In this document: positions 21,612 through 33,837 of the stretch, one piece after another | Layout of the letters: each line of letters opens with the position of its first letter | How positions within the stretch are numbered: position 1 is the first letter of the stretch | Origin: Pollenia angustigena | Taxonomy: Eukaryota; Arthropoda; Insecta; Diptera; Polleniidae | Assembly (NCBI GenBank): GCA_930367215.1 | Contig: OV884056.1 | Span: 285,678,067 to 285,742,066, forward strand | Length of the DNA stretch: 64,000 nucleotides | Direction: 5' to 3' | Notes under the pieces: generated by a model | Told to the model about the DNA's origin: nothing | The model's input: only the letters and a program-made list of their open reading frames with translations | Database searches by the model: none | Position numbers and translations under genes: made by a program

Positions 21612-23850
21612 TTATTTATTTTTTTATTTATTTATTTGAAAAATAAGCAGTACAACAAGACTTAATCTTATTTAATAGTACTGGGGAGATAAAGGCACAT
21701 TAGATTATACAATTTACAAAGGTTTATCTTAAAACTAAAAACAATATAAAAACAAATTAAGTAGTTATGAATTGCAGATTTTTATATAAAAGAAAAGTAA
21801 TAATTATAACAATAAAATTTTTAGTTATGTATGTGATTTTTCGTTAACCCAAGAGGGTAAATATTTCGCATCTAAAGTGCTTTGCATTGCTTATTATCTG
21901 TATATTAGGAGGAAGTTCATTCCAGAGGCGGATGGCATTAACGAGAAAGTGTCTTTCAGATATTTGCTTACGGTATCTTATGGAGTTTATTCTATTGCCC
22001 CGATTCGATCTTGAAAATGTCATTCTTTTGTAGAGATAAGTAGGTTGTCTATTAAATATAAGTTTATGTAAAAATATGAGTGTTCGGCATTTCAATAGAT
22101 TTTCAAAAGATATATTATAGATTTGGTTTGAAAACTGAGTTATACTACTATATCTTGTACGTCCATATATATATCTGGCAATGTTGTTGTAGGTCACTTT
22201 GAGCTTATTCTTGCTTATTGAATCGCAACTGGAAAATAATTCACATCCATACATTAAAGTGGGTAGTAGATATGTCTTAGCGAGTAGCATGCGGATATTA
22301 ATTGGCGTAAAATACTGTGTCATCCAAAGATTTCTTAACATAACATAGGTTTTTCCACATATGGCATTTATATGATTTGACCAGGTGAGATCGTTGTTAA
22401 AAATAACGCCAAGGTTTTTGGCACTTTTCACGATTTCAATAGTAGAATGTCCAATTTGGATTGGCGGCAAGCTAGACGGTAAAAATTTTGTTTTGCCTAT
22501 AAGCATTGCCTTCGATTTTTTCGCATTGAGGCAAAGGCCATTCACTGACGCCCATCTTAATACGTTATCAAGATCGTGATTTAATTTGCTGATACAATCA
22601 ATAATACCTGATGGGGAACAGCTGATGTAAAGCTGAACATAATCTGCATACATCTGTATACCACAGTAGTTGAGTCTAGACGGCAAGTCATTGGAGTATA
22701 TTGAATATAATAGTGGGCCAAGTATCGAGCCCTGTGGAACACCTCTTGTCATTAAGCAGCTGTTTGATTTATTAGAACCAAAAGAAACGAATTGACTTCT
22801 ATCACATAGATATGAAGCAAGTAACTTTACAGCTGTGTTTGAAAAATGGCACATGTATTTCAGTTTTTGGCAAAGTATTGTGTGTTCGACGGTATCAAAC
22901 GCCTTAGAATGGTCAAGCAAAACCAAAAAGATATCATATTGTTATCAAGTTTTGACCGTATTTCCTCTGAAACATCGATGAGAGTAGAAATACAGCTGTG
23001 TCTAGGTCTAAAACCAGATTGTCTCTCAGAGAGCAGAGCATTTTCATACAAAAATCGAGTCATCTGCGTATGTATCAACCTTTCAAATACTTTAGACAAA
23101 AAGGGCAAAATCGCAATTGGCCGGTAATTTTTATCAGGTTTAGGAACAGGTATAATCTTTGCTTGTTTCCACATTGATGGGAAAGTAGATGTTGTAATTA
23201 TTGTGTTAATCAAATGTGTTATATGTTGTAGTATATATGTAACTATCAATTTAATAAATTTCGGATGAACCTCATCATTTCCCAAAGAGTCAGATTTAAT
23301 ACTAAGCATGGATTTAAGAACATCGTCCTGGGTAACATGTATGAAATCAAAACATAATGAAAGTTGTTGATTAGTATTGTTAGCGTTGTTAAAGGCATTT
23401 GTAGAGTTGTAATATCTGACATTTGCTTCTGGCATTGGTATATTGGCAAATTCAAAGTTAAGTTGATTAACATCAATTTTGTTTTCCGTTTTCATGCAAT
23501 TGTTAACGATACCCATCGTACGAATTTCCCTCCATTTCTTTTTTGAGCAAACAGCTGATTGGAACTTTCTCTCATAAAATTTGGATTTTTCAGTTCTAAT
23601 TTTTAAATTAACGTTTCTTCTGCATATCTTGAAAAAATTATGGAGTTCCGGGGTTTTAAATCTTTTCCATCGTGCATACTTCTTTCATTTATTAAGGCTT
23701 TAATTTCGTTTGAAAACCAGGGTTTCTCATTTTTTATTTTTTTTACTTTAACTGTCACATACTTTTCATATAAATATTGTATATTGCAATGCAAAAAGTT
23801 TGTAAAGTTTACTTTAAACGTTTAAGTGTGCAGATCATTAATAGAGGTCG
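21612..23850 (-). mobile_element. Non-LTR retrotransposon (LINE), 5'-truncated
   Basis: On the minus strand it carries the end of the linker before the reverse transcriptase, the reverse transcriptase itself, a C-terminal region, a 3' untranslated part and a tail of AAAT-type repeats at about 21612-21640. Homology fades near 23850, so the endonuclease is missing. A target duplication was not clear. It lies next to the heat-shock-type promoter. Confidence 0.85.
21844..23794 (-). pseudogene. LINE reverse transcriptase relic (Jockey/CR1-like)
   Basis: Reading down the minus strand: KPWFSNEIKALINERSM (pre-RT region, about 23720); a frame from 23516 with FPSMWKQAKIIPVPKP and NYRPIAILPFLSKVFERLI (RT motifs 1-2); a frameshift near 22925; then LLDHSKAFDTVEHTIL, GVPQGSILGPLL, and YADY where the active site YADD is expected. 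The C-terminal region ends RLWNELPPNIQ. The changed YADD box, the frameshift and stops near 23560 and 23820 make it inactive. The clade is uncertain; Jockey or CR1 are the best guesses from the pattern. Confidence 0.85.
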
Positions 23851-24589
23851 CAATAATAAATTACAATTGTTGAAGTGACTACGTACTAAATAAAGTTGTG
23901 TTAATTAAAAATAGAGTAATTAAAGTGTTGTGTATTATTAATTTTATTTGAATTGCAATCAAAGAACTCAAGAGGTTTATTATAAAGGAAATAAACCAAA
24001 ACGTTATTGAAAGGCAGTAAATAACAATATTTTAGCACACATATTTTGGTTTTGAGAAAGCCATTTTTGTTTCCATTAAAGCACTGTATAGAAACACTTT
24101 TGACTCAAGGTAAAACAGTTTCGATTTATTATAATGAGTGAGTTTTTTTAAAGGCATTGTATGTGCATATAAGCGGGTTTTATAGATGCATTTCTAGTTA
24201 GAAAACACCAAAATACAGGTTAATTATGAAATGCATAAACCTGATAAATATTGTAGCATATTTTATGTTTTTTAATTAAATTATATTTTATGCGCATATT
24301 TTCCATAAATTAATGCATTTAATTTCTGCCTCTTGATTTAATATAACTTTTCTTTAAAATATCAGTAACTTTTCTCTTGCAAGCTTTAATTGATTTAGCA
24401 ATTGTCCAGTGCAAGTGTCAAAGAATGTTTGCTATTTATTAATAATCTTAAGTATAAACTGCAATTAGCTTAAGATTTTTTTAAATAATCTCATAAAATT
24501 TCTTTGTTTGTATTAGAAAACGTGTTGGTTAGCTTTTAGCTCTCGTACAATTCTTTACAAAATATGTATGTATGAACATTTTATATTGA
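23851..24589. other. AT-rich DNA beyond the LINE
   Basis: The first 200 bases (A-rich, with AAATAAAGTTGTG and ATTAAAGTG) look like a fly 5' untranslated leader in composition, which would fit a leader displaced from the promoter at 21515, but this is a weak resemblance. Further on are ATGCATT-type motifs at 24170-24320. Confidence 0.25.
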
Positions 24590-24721
24590 CAACTATGCAG
24601 TGTTGCCACTTCGTGGTTAATTACCCGAATAATGCGTAATTTTTGTTATAGCACTATATATAGTGGGTGAGCGTGGGTACCTTTTTTAAAATGTAGATTA
24701 GTTTAAATTTTATATTCTTAA

Positions 24722-25606
24722 CATTTATGTGCTCGGTAGTCTACATTTGTAGCATTTTTGCAGAAAAAGTTGAATAAAAAAATAATATCCACAACAGCAG
24801 GGTCCGAAAATTTCAGTAGCTTCCTAAAAATCAATTCAAAGCAGTTTTCGTCACTAAAACATTAAAAAAAATTAACAGCTTCCCACAGACCCTACTTTTC
24901 AAAATGACCATCACCTGGCGGGTAGTATACAAATGTAGACACCATATAAAATGAATGGAAATTCACATCTCTCTCTTACTTTACTGAAATTGTTTTGAAT
25001 AAGGCATGTCAAACATGTCATTTAGTATTTTGTTTTACTTTTTGCTTTCTTGTTTGCGTTTGTGTATGCATTTGATTTTTTCGGAAAATTTCAAGCGTAG
25101 GGAAAAAGGACAGATTTTTAGTTTTAATGCAAATGAGGGAATTTTCAATATATTATCTCATTTTCAATATATTGTGTAAAACTACGTAAATATTCGTTTC
25201 ATTTTTGTTTTTTTAATTAAAATTGTTCATAAACCATAGCATTTAAGTACAAATGTAGTATTTTTTAACAAAAACCTTATACCACGTGTCCTTACAGCAG
25301 GGTAATTTTCAACAACTGCCAAAACCAATATTCGGGCTCGCATTTGCGAACTATTCTCTTTTTTTTGATATATGCATTCGCACTCACAACCGCTAAAATG
25401 TATGCGAATATCTCCTGGCAGCACTGGTATGCTGGTGCTGCATATTTGACTTTATTAAATTTTATAAATATCCATTAAAGTATAAAACTCTGCTTAGTAA
25501 TGTTTTTTTTTCATATGTGAAAATTGTTTTCCATACAAATACATATTTGCTACAAATGTAGACTTCCGACCGCCAACGTAAGTTTACAATCCCGAGCACA
25601 TAAAGG
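24722..25606. mobile_element. piggyBac-like TTAA-flanked MITE
   Basis: TTAA at 24718-24721 and 25607-25610 flank inverted ends CATTTATGTGCTCGG and (minus strand) CCTTTATGTGCTCGG. Further inside both arms share AGTCTACATTTGTAGCA. TTAA targeting is specific to piggyBac. The 885-bp interior has no transposase. Confidence 0.75.
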
Positions 25607-25937
25607 TTAAGTTGGATTTCCATCATTAAATATAGATGACAAAAGCTTGATAATGAATGGCACCACCATGGATTATTACTGACTGTAAGGACGAACGCAA
25701 ATTTCGTTCGATTGTCTTACTTTAAAATTTTCAAGGAGGAAATTTTTATTTCGTCTACGAAAAAAAGGCAGTAAGATTTCGATAAGTATGAGTGAACTTC
25801 ATAGCGAATAAGAATCAGAGTTATCAAATATCTGATGCCCCACGCGTAACCACTCTTAATATCCTTTGAATAAATTTGCTGTGTTTTTCTATTTTCCAAA
25901 AGTTTTTTGTAAAATAAAACGTTAATTTGAAACCGGG

Positions 25938-26650
25938 GCCCATGTTCAGTAACTCTCGCGTCGAGAAACATTTCGATTGAAATGTGAGAAATAAAACAAA
26001 AATGTCATAAACTGAAACAAACATTTGTTTTTTTCACTTCACTGCGTCTGTTACATTTTTGGCGAGTTTAAGCTGTCACGTAAGGAAATTACTCGTCAAT
26101 TTACAGAAAAAGTGTGTCTGTAAAATTTCTGTGAGGAAAATTCCCGCTTTAAACTGTCAAAGAAACTCACGAATAAAAACGGGGCGAGAAAAAATGTTAA
26201 CACTAAAAAACATATTAGAAATGCAAAGAATAATAATAATAATATCATTTTGTTCTTGGCCCATTTTTCATTGTTTAATTATTTTACTTTTAACAATTTT
26301 ATAAAATATACGAATGTTCTTAAAGCTCGCTTGCAAACTACAAACATTAAAGTCGCACTTTACATTATTTGGAATAGGCGACGGTTGTATTTTCGCCGCC
26401 GTCGTTGAAAATGTTCAATTTTAGTAAATTATGGTCGCCATCAACGACATGTGTTACTGGCGCTCTCAACGTCTGCAATCTCACATCGGCTTCGAGTGCA
26501 ATGTTATAACATGTATAACGTAACGACGTAATCTCTTTTGATAGTTTTCGACATGAGTTACAGACACACTTTTCGAGAAACAATGGAATATCTTGTTTCA
26601 CATATTTTCTATGGGAGAAGTTCTCACTAAAGTTATAGAACATGGGTACA
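25938..26650. repeat. Degenerate foldback inside the hAT element
   Basis: Inverted ends around CCCATGTTCAGTAACTCTCG (left) and CCCATGTTCTATAACTTTAG (right, minus strand), followed on both sides by GAGAA.. and GAAACA.. segments. Arms are imperfect. No duplication resolved and no coding capacity. Confidence 0.55.
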
Positions 26651-26733
26651 TGTGAAATTTCATCTTAATCGGGTAATTTTGCTTCATCCCAAGTGTAATT
26701 TACAATTTTGCTGGTGGCAACACTGCAACTTTT

Positions 26734-27921
26734 ATTAATACCTAAAATGTGATCATAATCCGCTTGTAATTTAAACAACTTTGTATTGAAATTCTCAATA
26801 AATTATAAATAAATTAACATATAGATTACTATCTAGAAAATAAGGAAACAAATCTTTATAACTAAACCACTTGACTGAATTATGAACTAAAATCACTTAA
26901 GCACCAACAAAAAAAAAACAAGAACCAATCAAATTGGAATTTAGTAAAAGACAAACTTTAACAATAAGTTTTAGCGAGATAATGCGGGCTTAATTAGAAT
27001 AACAAAAAAAAACAAAAAACACTAAAATCTATTAACATGAATCATAAAACGATTTCCAAATATATAATAACAAAATAAAACCGAAAAGAAATTTTATAAT
27101 ACAAATGAATAAATATTTTAAATAGTTTTTAACAAAGAAAACAAAAACAACAACCATTTTTGTAAAGAATTTAATTTAATTTCTAAAAATCAAAAAGGTA
27201 TTGATTTCATTCAAATGACCCAATTATAGTAAAAAGCAAAAAAAAAAAATTTCTCGCTTTCAATATTTTGTTCTCTATAACTCGCATTCCCAAATGCAAT
27301 GCGAGTGCATTCGAATACGATTGAATGTCTTGCTATTGATGTCAATATTGGATAAGATAAATTGTAGGAGTTTGTACGGGGGAGACGTTGTTGCTCCATA
27401 CAATTCTTTAACTTTCCCACATGTCACATTGTTCTATTGGGTTTTATGATCAGCTTGTTTTGGGGTATTGTGTACCCACAATGGTACTATATGGAACACT
27501 GATTAGATATTGTTGGGAGTGGGTGTTTTGTTCGTTGGTCTCCGAACATTTTTATTTCAAAATAAGTACTTATTCAATAAGAAGGGTTTCTTTTTCTTTA
27601 CTTGCATATCAATTGCAGTTTTACTTAAGGTTTTCTATTCACATTGTTGGTATTGTTAAAAAGTCAATTGGGAAATTTATGGTTAACTAGGTCACATGCC
27701 ACCACTACTTTTTTTGTCTAGGCAACTAAACATATTTTGTATTTATTTAGAATTGCATTCTTTTTATTTTTAAGCTTTTTACCTTATTTACCCGCAAACA
27801 CTCAAATTTTTTTTAAAGAATGCCATTTTTGTTGATGAAATTTTTAAAATTCTGCTTGGAAATTGCGTTAGTGTCAGGGGGCCAAATCTTGTTGGCTTCG
27901 AATATTTGACTTTAAATATCT
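26734..27921. other. No feature seen
   Basis: AT-rich DNA with long A-rich runs at 26900-27170. The open frame at 27421-27690 has no recognisable motif and I treat it as chance. Confidence 0.4.
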
Positions 27922-29665
27922 ATAATTAGTATTGTGGTTATTTTGTTAAATTATTTATGGTTTTTAATCCAAATTTTTAATATTTTTAATTAGGCTTAAG
28001 TTCATCAAATTTACTTTTCATTAAATTATTTTTATGAAGAAAGGAATTTTACAACATGAAAATTAATTAAAATTGTTATTGATAATATTTCATCCTTGAC
28101 CGTGGCCGGGGCTCGAACCCTAGCCGGCAGGTTACCATGACATGTTTTGATCGCAACCACTCGATCTCCTCAGATAGATTTGCCGTCTTACACTCGCAGC
28201 CATCGATGACTGCTGACGTCATTGGTAGGGTATTCATTCGGTTAACCGCCAATCGGTTAACCGATTAACTGATCGGTTAATTACAAATTGGCTTTTTTCG
28301 ATTAACGATTAAACCGGTTAATTTCGGTCGATTAACCGATTAACCGATGTAACAAAAATTTCAATATTTTGTAGTGTTATTTATAATATATTTTTTGTGT
28401 TTTTAATTATTTGTTTCGTCTCATATACAAAATGTATATTTTATACAAACAAAGATGGTGTTCAGTGACCTTCATTTAAACCAATTTCCCGCCGACCGGT
28501 GACTAAAATTACAATGTTTTTAATTTTTTTATGTTCATCACCGCTCAACAGGAATGTGGCGAAAAATGGATTAAATTTTTGATTGTCAACACCTTTTTTT
28601 AGTTTCACGTTTCTCATACATATCTTCTCATATCAGTATTTTAACAGAATTAACCGAAACAATTAGAAGTGTTAAAAATTTTAAAAAACTCTAATGGCAT
28701 AATGGAGTATGTTATATGTAAAGAGAAATCCTGCAAAAGGACTGAGAAATTAGATCTACGATAGGTAAAAGAATTTTTTTGCAAGTCAAGTTTTGTCAAA
28801 ACTAAAGAAAATAATCGCTTTAATCCTAACCATTTAAACCAAATTACTTTTCTAAAAGATTATTTTTTAAGATCTCCTTCAACAAGAAATATATATCGTC
28901 GGCTTAATATGCAAACCGTCTAAATCCACTTTTTATGTAAATTGAGATGTTGATGCGTGTGGTAGAGCCTCGTCGCATGTAGTTTTTCTTCTATTTAAGT
29001 TTTGAAGTGTGTAAGACTAACTGTATTTTTAATTTTCTATCAAGCTGCAAATAGGGAAAATAAAAAGTTTTTCGTCTCTGTACACTGTACAGTTAGGACG
29101 AACCAATGAACACAGCATTAAAATTTTTATTTGTATTTATTTTAAACCATTGTAAAATATTATTTAGGATATTATGACGGTGTGACTTGATAGCACTTAA
29201 TTGAAAAAATGCATATTACATATTTATGAATTGTTTTTTTGTTTGCTCGTTTTAGTTCAAGTAATAAACTCCAAATAATAAACAAATAATGCATTTTTAT
29301 ATACTGAAATAACCATATTTATAAAAAAACTTGATTAATCGGTTAACGATTATTAACCGATTAATCCAAAACCTCGGTTAATTAATCGAGCGATTAACCG
29401 ATTAAAGGAAAAAGTCGATTAAATGAATACCCTAGTCAATAGTCAAAAATCAATCCTTAAACAAAATTGTGTTTTAACCTTTGGTAGATCGAAATTTGCT
29501 TTTTTGACTGATTATCCATTTAAATTGGTTTTACATGTTTTTTCCTTACTTCTGTTTTCTCGTACTTTTGTCAAGAATTCTTCTTGAAGTACATTTTTTG
29601 TTTTTCTTTTTTTTTGTTTTTTCAGCACAACTTGAAGGACAAATGTACACATAGAGCTCGTGCCT
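27922..29665 (-). repeat. R1 repeat unit with tRNA-like core, split by a hAT element
   Basis: The unit runs 27922-28217 and continues at 29443-29665 after the hAT insertion. On the minus strand it contains a tRNA-like region: GATCGAGTGG (A-box-like, near 28165) and GGGTTCGAGCCCC (B box, near 28105), as in polymerase III promoters. The AT-rich body holds TTAGGCTTAAGTTCATC and GAAAGGAATTTTACAACATG. A second unit follows directly at 29670 in the same orientation. The class is unknown to me; it has features of a SINE. Confidence 0.7.
28226..29434. mobile_element. hAT element inserted in R1
   Basis: Ends TAGGGTATTCATT at both sides. Flanks GTCATTGG (28218-28225) and GTCAATAG (29435-29442) are a diverged 8-base duplication: the R1 copy at 34660-34667 shows the unoccupied site GTCATTAG once, followed by the same downstream sequence. 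Subterminal regions are packed with CGGTTAACCGATTAA-type repeats. The 1.2 kb interior has no clear transposase. Confidence 0.9.
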
Positions 29666-29669
29666 GTTA

Positions 29670-29970
29670 ACAATAATTAGTATTGTGGTAATTTTGTTGA
29701 ACTATTTATGGTTTTTAATCAATATTTTTAATATTTTAATTAGGCTTAAGTTCATCAAATTTAATTTTCATTAAATTATTTTTATGAAGAAAGAAATTTT
29801 ACAACATAAAAATTAATTAAAATTGTTATTGATAATCTTTCATTCTTGACCGTGGCCGGGGCTCGAACCCTGGCCGGCAGGTTACCATGACATGTTTCGA
29901 TCGCAACCACTCGATCTCCTCAGATGGATTTGCCGTATTTTCATGTTGTAAAATTCCTTTCTTCATAAAT
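29670..29970 (-). repeat. R1 repeat, second tandem unit with inverted end
   Basis: Repeats the R1 body and tRNA-like core (B box GGGTTCGAGCCCC near 29860). Directly after the A-box side comes, at 29938-29969, a reversed copy of the body segment GAAAGGAATTTTACAACATG. So this copy is a foldback around the tRNA-like core, as in the more complete copy at 37157-37570. Confidence 0.65.
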
Positions 29971-30393
29971 TTAAATATTTATTTTAAACTATGCATATCA
30001 TCATGGGGATTTCGAATGCATATTAAAAGTCGTTATGATTTAAGTAAAGCAAAAAAAAAACGGAATGTTTTTCTCATGGTTTTATTTTAATTTCTACAAT
30101 AAAGCGTGGTAAGCCAGTTTGTGGAGAAATTCGAATTCTGATTGATAAAAATTCTAATCTGTCAAGATCTATGGCGAAATATCGACTCAATTTATTTTCC
30201 CGAATCAACAGTAGTATCGTTAAAAAATATAATAAATGCATTTTAAGCGGCTATAAGTTCACCTGTAATGGAGTCCACTTGGTTTAATGTGTTAACAAAG
30301 GGCCGATGTTGAATGTGAACCACACCTTAACGTCAAGTTTTTTTCTGCATTTCTTTTGACATTTCCCAATTTCAGACTAACTCAATTTGAACC

Positions 30394-31704
30394 ATGGAAA
30401 GCTAAACATTCGAGCAACGCGATTAGGTTATTCAGTCTTATTATGAAAATGGGCGTTCAAATAAAAATGTATATCGTGCACTTCGTGATTTTTTCAGTCA
30501 ATTTAATCGTCCAAATGTGCGAACAATCGGAAAAATCATGCAAAAATTTGAGCTAACCGGGTCTGTTGGAGAAGTGAAAACACCAGTGCATGCTCGTACA
30601 GGGGTCTAATCACCGCATACGGTATCGAGCAAAATTGATCGAAACTATTTATTTTGTTATCATGAAACTCGATAACAGATGAAATGTATTGAATTTAAAA
30701 TAAAAGCATTCGATATCGAGTAACATTACATTTATCAAGTTTTCATTCGATACGTCAGTGTCTATAGTATGCAAAAAATTCTATAATTTATGCGATACGA
30801 TAGTATCAAATGCGTTGATTAGACCCCAGCTCGTACTGCAGAAAATATTGATGCTGTTCGCGATAGTGTGGCTGAAGAGCCGTCCACCCCAACTCGTCGT
30901 CGTGCCCGACAATTGCACCTCTCACGCTCGTCGTTGTTGAACATTATGCATAATGACTTGCATTTACACGCTTACAAGGTACAATTGACTCAAGCCTCTT
31001 GACCATTCCAAACGTCGTCAATGGTCAGAATGGTGGCAAGAAATGGCAACAGTGGATAATCCATTTTCGAAGAAAATAATCTTCAGTGATGAGGTACATT
31101 TTGACCTCAGTGGATTCGTCAATAAGCAGAATTGCCGCATTTGGGCGAATGATAATCCAAGAGTGATTGTCGAAAACCCAATGCACCCACAACGAGTGAC
31201 TGTTTGCTGCGGTTTATGGGCTGGCGGCATCACCGGGCCGGGCCGTGTTTTTTCCAAAATGAGGCCGGTCAGGCAGTAACTGTAAATGGTGTTCGCTATC
31301 GTGAGATAATAACGAACTTTTTATGGCCCGATTTGGAAGATATGGAAGTGGACGATATGTGGTTTCAACAGGACGGTGTCACTTGCCACACAGCTAACGA
31401 AACAATGGCTGTTTTGCGCTACAAATTCAATGGCCGTGTTATCTCACGTGGTGGCGATGTTAATTGGCCGCCAAGATCATGTGATTTGACAACGTTGGAC
31501 TTCTTTCTTTGGGGTTATTTGAAAGAAAAGGCGTACGTCGATAAGCCAGCAACAATTCAAGAGCTAAAGAATGAGATAATTCGGCACATTAACGTCATAG
31601 AACGTCGATTATGCCTCAGCGTCATCGAAAATTTGGACCATCGGATGGAGTTGTGCCGCCGAAGTCGTGGCGGCCATTTGGCCGATATTTTGTTCCATAG
31701 ATAA
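30394..31704 (+). pseudogene. mariner transposase, all domains kept but frame broken
   Basis: Helix-turn-helix region: SYYENGRSNKNVYRALRDFF, then TIGKIMQKFELTGSVGE. After the MITE: RTAENIDAVRDSVAEE. Catalytic regions: IIFSDEVHFDLSGFVNKQ (first aspartate), WFQQDGVTCHTA (second) and WPPRSCDLTTLDFFLWG (third), with 41 residues between the second and third. The C-terminus reads MELCRRSRGGHLADILFHR. Breaks seen: stops in the fourth and eleventh codons, the MITE at 30600, a stop/frameshift near 30950-30995, and a 5-base tandem duplication (GGCCG) near 31240 that shifts the frame. It belongs to a different sub-lineage from the B copies. Confidence 0.9.
30600..30828. mobile_element. hAT-like MITE inside mariner D
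   Basis: Ends AGGGGTCTAATCA...TGATTAGACCCCA with the exact direct repeat GCTCGTAC on each side (30592-30599, 30829-30836). Without the insert and one repeat copy, the mariner frame reads VHAR-TAEN without a break, confirming the 8-base duplication. 229 bp, non-coding. Confidence 0.9.
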
Positions 31705-31799
31705 TTGAACCATACCAATATTATCATAATTAAAAGAAATGATAATAATTTCCTAAATAATTTGTGTTTCATTCAAAATCAACATCGACCCTTAAAATT

Positions 31800-33070
31800 A
31801 AACCACCCATTATTTAAAATATTGACAAATCAACAAAAAATAGAAGTTTAAAATCTAAAAAAAGCAAAAAGTATTTTGTTTTCAACAAATTATCGCTGAA
31901 AACGAAAAAAAATCGCTAAAACTAAAAAAAAAAATATTTAAATAGAAATGAATCATTTAAAATCAAAAACAAAAAACGCCAATTTTGAAAGTATTTTTTA
32001 ACAAAAAATTTTCAAAAAATAGCAAACAATCTCTAAAAAAAAGTGATTAAAAGATAAAGAAATCTAAGAAATACTGAAGGCGGCTTACTTGGTTTTAGTT
32101 TTTTTTTTTTTTTTAATTTGAGTAAATTTTTTAAAGTTTTAATAGTATTTTTTATATCAGAAATCGAAATTAAAGAACATTAATAAAAATAGAAATATTA
32201 AGAAATTATTTGACAAAAAGCTAAAAACTGTGAAAACAATTCAAAACATTAAAATAATCGTTAAAATTTACATAAAAATTTACAATTTGAAATATTTCTT
32301 TTCTTATTTCTTTGGAAAACTCGGTTGTTTTAAAAGTACAAGTTTAAAGTCCACTTTAAACTTTTCTTTTCAACTTTTTAAGTGAATAAAGGATTTCTAC
32401 CAACTTTTTTTCCCCCATCCAATAGTCAAACAAATTTTATAGCGGGAGAGGTCTTAAAAAGTACACCCCGCTGCTGCTTAGGTGGTATTTGGTAATTTTA
32501 GTGGTTTCAATTCTCATGTCGGGTTATTACAACCATAAACATAAATAAAAACAACTGCAACATTTTGTTTTATTTGTGAGACAACCCACTTACTTTTATA
32601 GTTGGTTTCTTTACAAAAACGAAGAATAACCAATAAATAAAACTAAATAAAATTCAACCAATACATTATTATGTCGTTTCTTAACTTTAAAACAATAAAA
32701 TACAACAGCAGTGGCAGTGCAAAATAAAAATTTACTTACATACAAGACTCAAACAAAATATACGAGTACTTACTTTGTTTAGTATAGAGAATTGATAAGA
32801 TTTTTTTCTTAAGCTTTTTCTTTTACAAATCAATAGACCGAGGGAAGGACAGACGGACAACATGACACGGCTTACATCTATAAATTTATTTAAAAAGTCG
32901 GCAAATTTGAAAAACAATTTTTTTGCATATTTTTTTCTAAGGAATTTATAGTTGGATGCTGTGAATGGTCTCTACTCAAGAAGATTAAATAAAACTTGGC
33001 ACTTTGTTTTCTGATTCTTTAATGGAATTAAAGACATTTTAAGAAGCTTTATTTACATTTCAATAAACGC
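31800..33070. other. AT-rich, low-complexity DNA
   Basis: Long A/T-rich runs with AAAATCGCTAAAA-type near-repeats at 31850-32060. No gene or element end recognised. Confidence 0.4.
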
Positions 33071-33074
33071 AAAA

Positions 33075-33485
33075 ACAAGTAAGGAAATATAGTCGATCAA
33101 GCCCGACCATATGATAACCTACACCACAGAATTTAGAGGCATAATAAGATGGTTTATAGTCACAAAGACTTTTCTGGTAAGAAGTTTGCACGGGAGCTTT
33201 GTAAAATTATGGACCGATTTGCACCATTTTCAAGAGCGTTTGTTGGTCCTTGTGAAAATTAGAACCTTTGTTACAAATTTAATCAAATTATCTCTTAATT
33301 CCTGTACTTTTCACACAGGATAGCCCGCCAGCCGGAAGGACGGACATCGTTAGATCGATTCAAAACAGTGATTCTAAGTCGTTCGGTATAGTAAAAGGTG
33401 CGTCTAGGACTAACATGTTAAGGTGTTACAAACATAAGCACAAACGCATAATACCCTCTTCACTACTGTGCTGTGGGTATAATAA
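33075..33485 (+). repeat. Dispersed repeat R5
   Basis: Starts with AAGTAAGGAAATATAGTCGATCAAGCCCGACC-type sequence and ends with CTGTGGGTATAATAAG. The middle has a GACGGACATCGTTAGATCGA segment. Related pieces are at 1845-2015 (reverse) and, for the first block, at 48295-48335 (reverse). Common-looking fly repeat of unknown class, non-coding. Confidence 0.5.
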
Positions 33486-33837
33486 GCATACAAACAAAAA
33501 CAACAATTAGGCTGTATATATAAACATGGTGTTGCCACATGTGATGTTTTTTTTTGCACATGCGAAAAGTGATGCCAACAGTGTGAGAAGAAAGTAAGTA
33601 TAATAACAAAAATGAGCTAATCGATAGCAATAAAATCCAAAATATCTAAGAAAGGGTGGCGCCCGTAAGTAAACTTTGTAAAACTTGGAAATTAATGATG
33701 GAAATTAATTTTGAAAGTCAGCATTTTATTATTCAGACAAAAAGATCATATCGAACATTGAGCTATGGTCCCGCGAATAAACAAAATCGAAGAATTGATC
33801 ATATTTTTTAACATTTTCTTCGGGATTGAAAATATTT

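Larger units (their letters stand above)
24598..26725. mobile_element. hAT element with CAGTGTTGCCA ends
   Basis: Left CAGTGTTGCCACTTCG and right (minus strand) CAGTGTTGCCACCAG, flanked by CAACTATG (24590-24597) and CAACTTTT (26726-26733), six of eight bases equal. ATTACCCGA/TCGGGTAAT motifs occur just inside both ends. No transposase is recognisable. It holds a piggyBac-like MITE and a foldback. Confidence 0.75.
30297..31793 (+). mobile_element. mariner (DD41D) copy D, nearly full length
   Basis: Ends AAGGGCCGATGTTGA (left) and AAGGGTCGATGTTGA (right, minus strand). Without the MITE and one target copy it would be about 1.26 kb, a normal full mariner size. It is the only copy in the window that keeps all transposase regions, though the frame is broken in several places. 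Confidence 0.9.

Noticed and set aside
22385..23127. Plus-strand open frames across the LINE
   Set aside because: Shadows of the minus-strand reverse transcriptase; no motif of their own.
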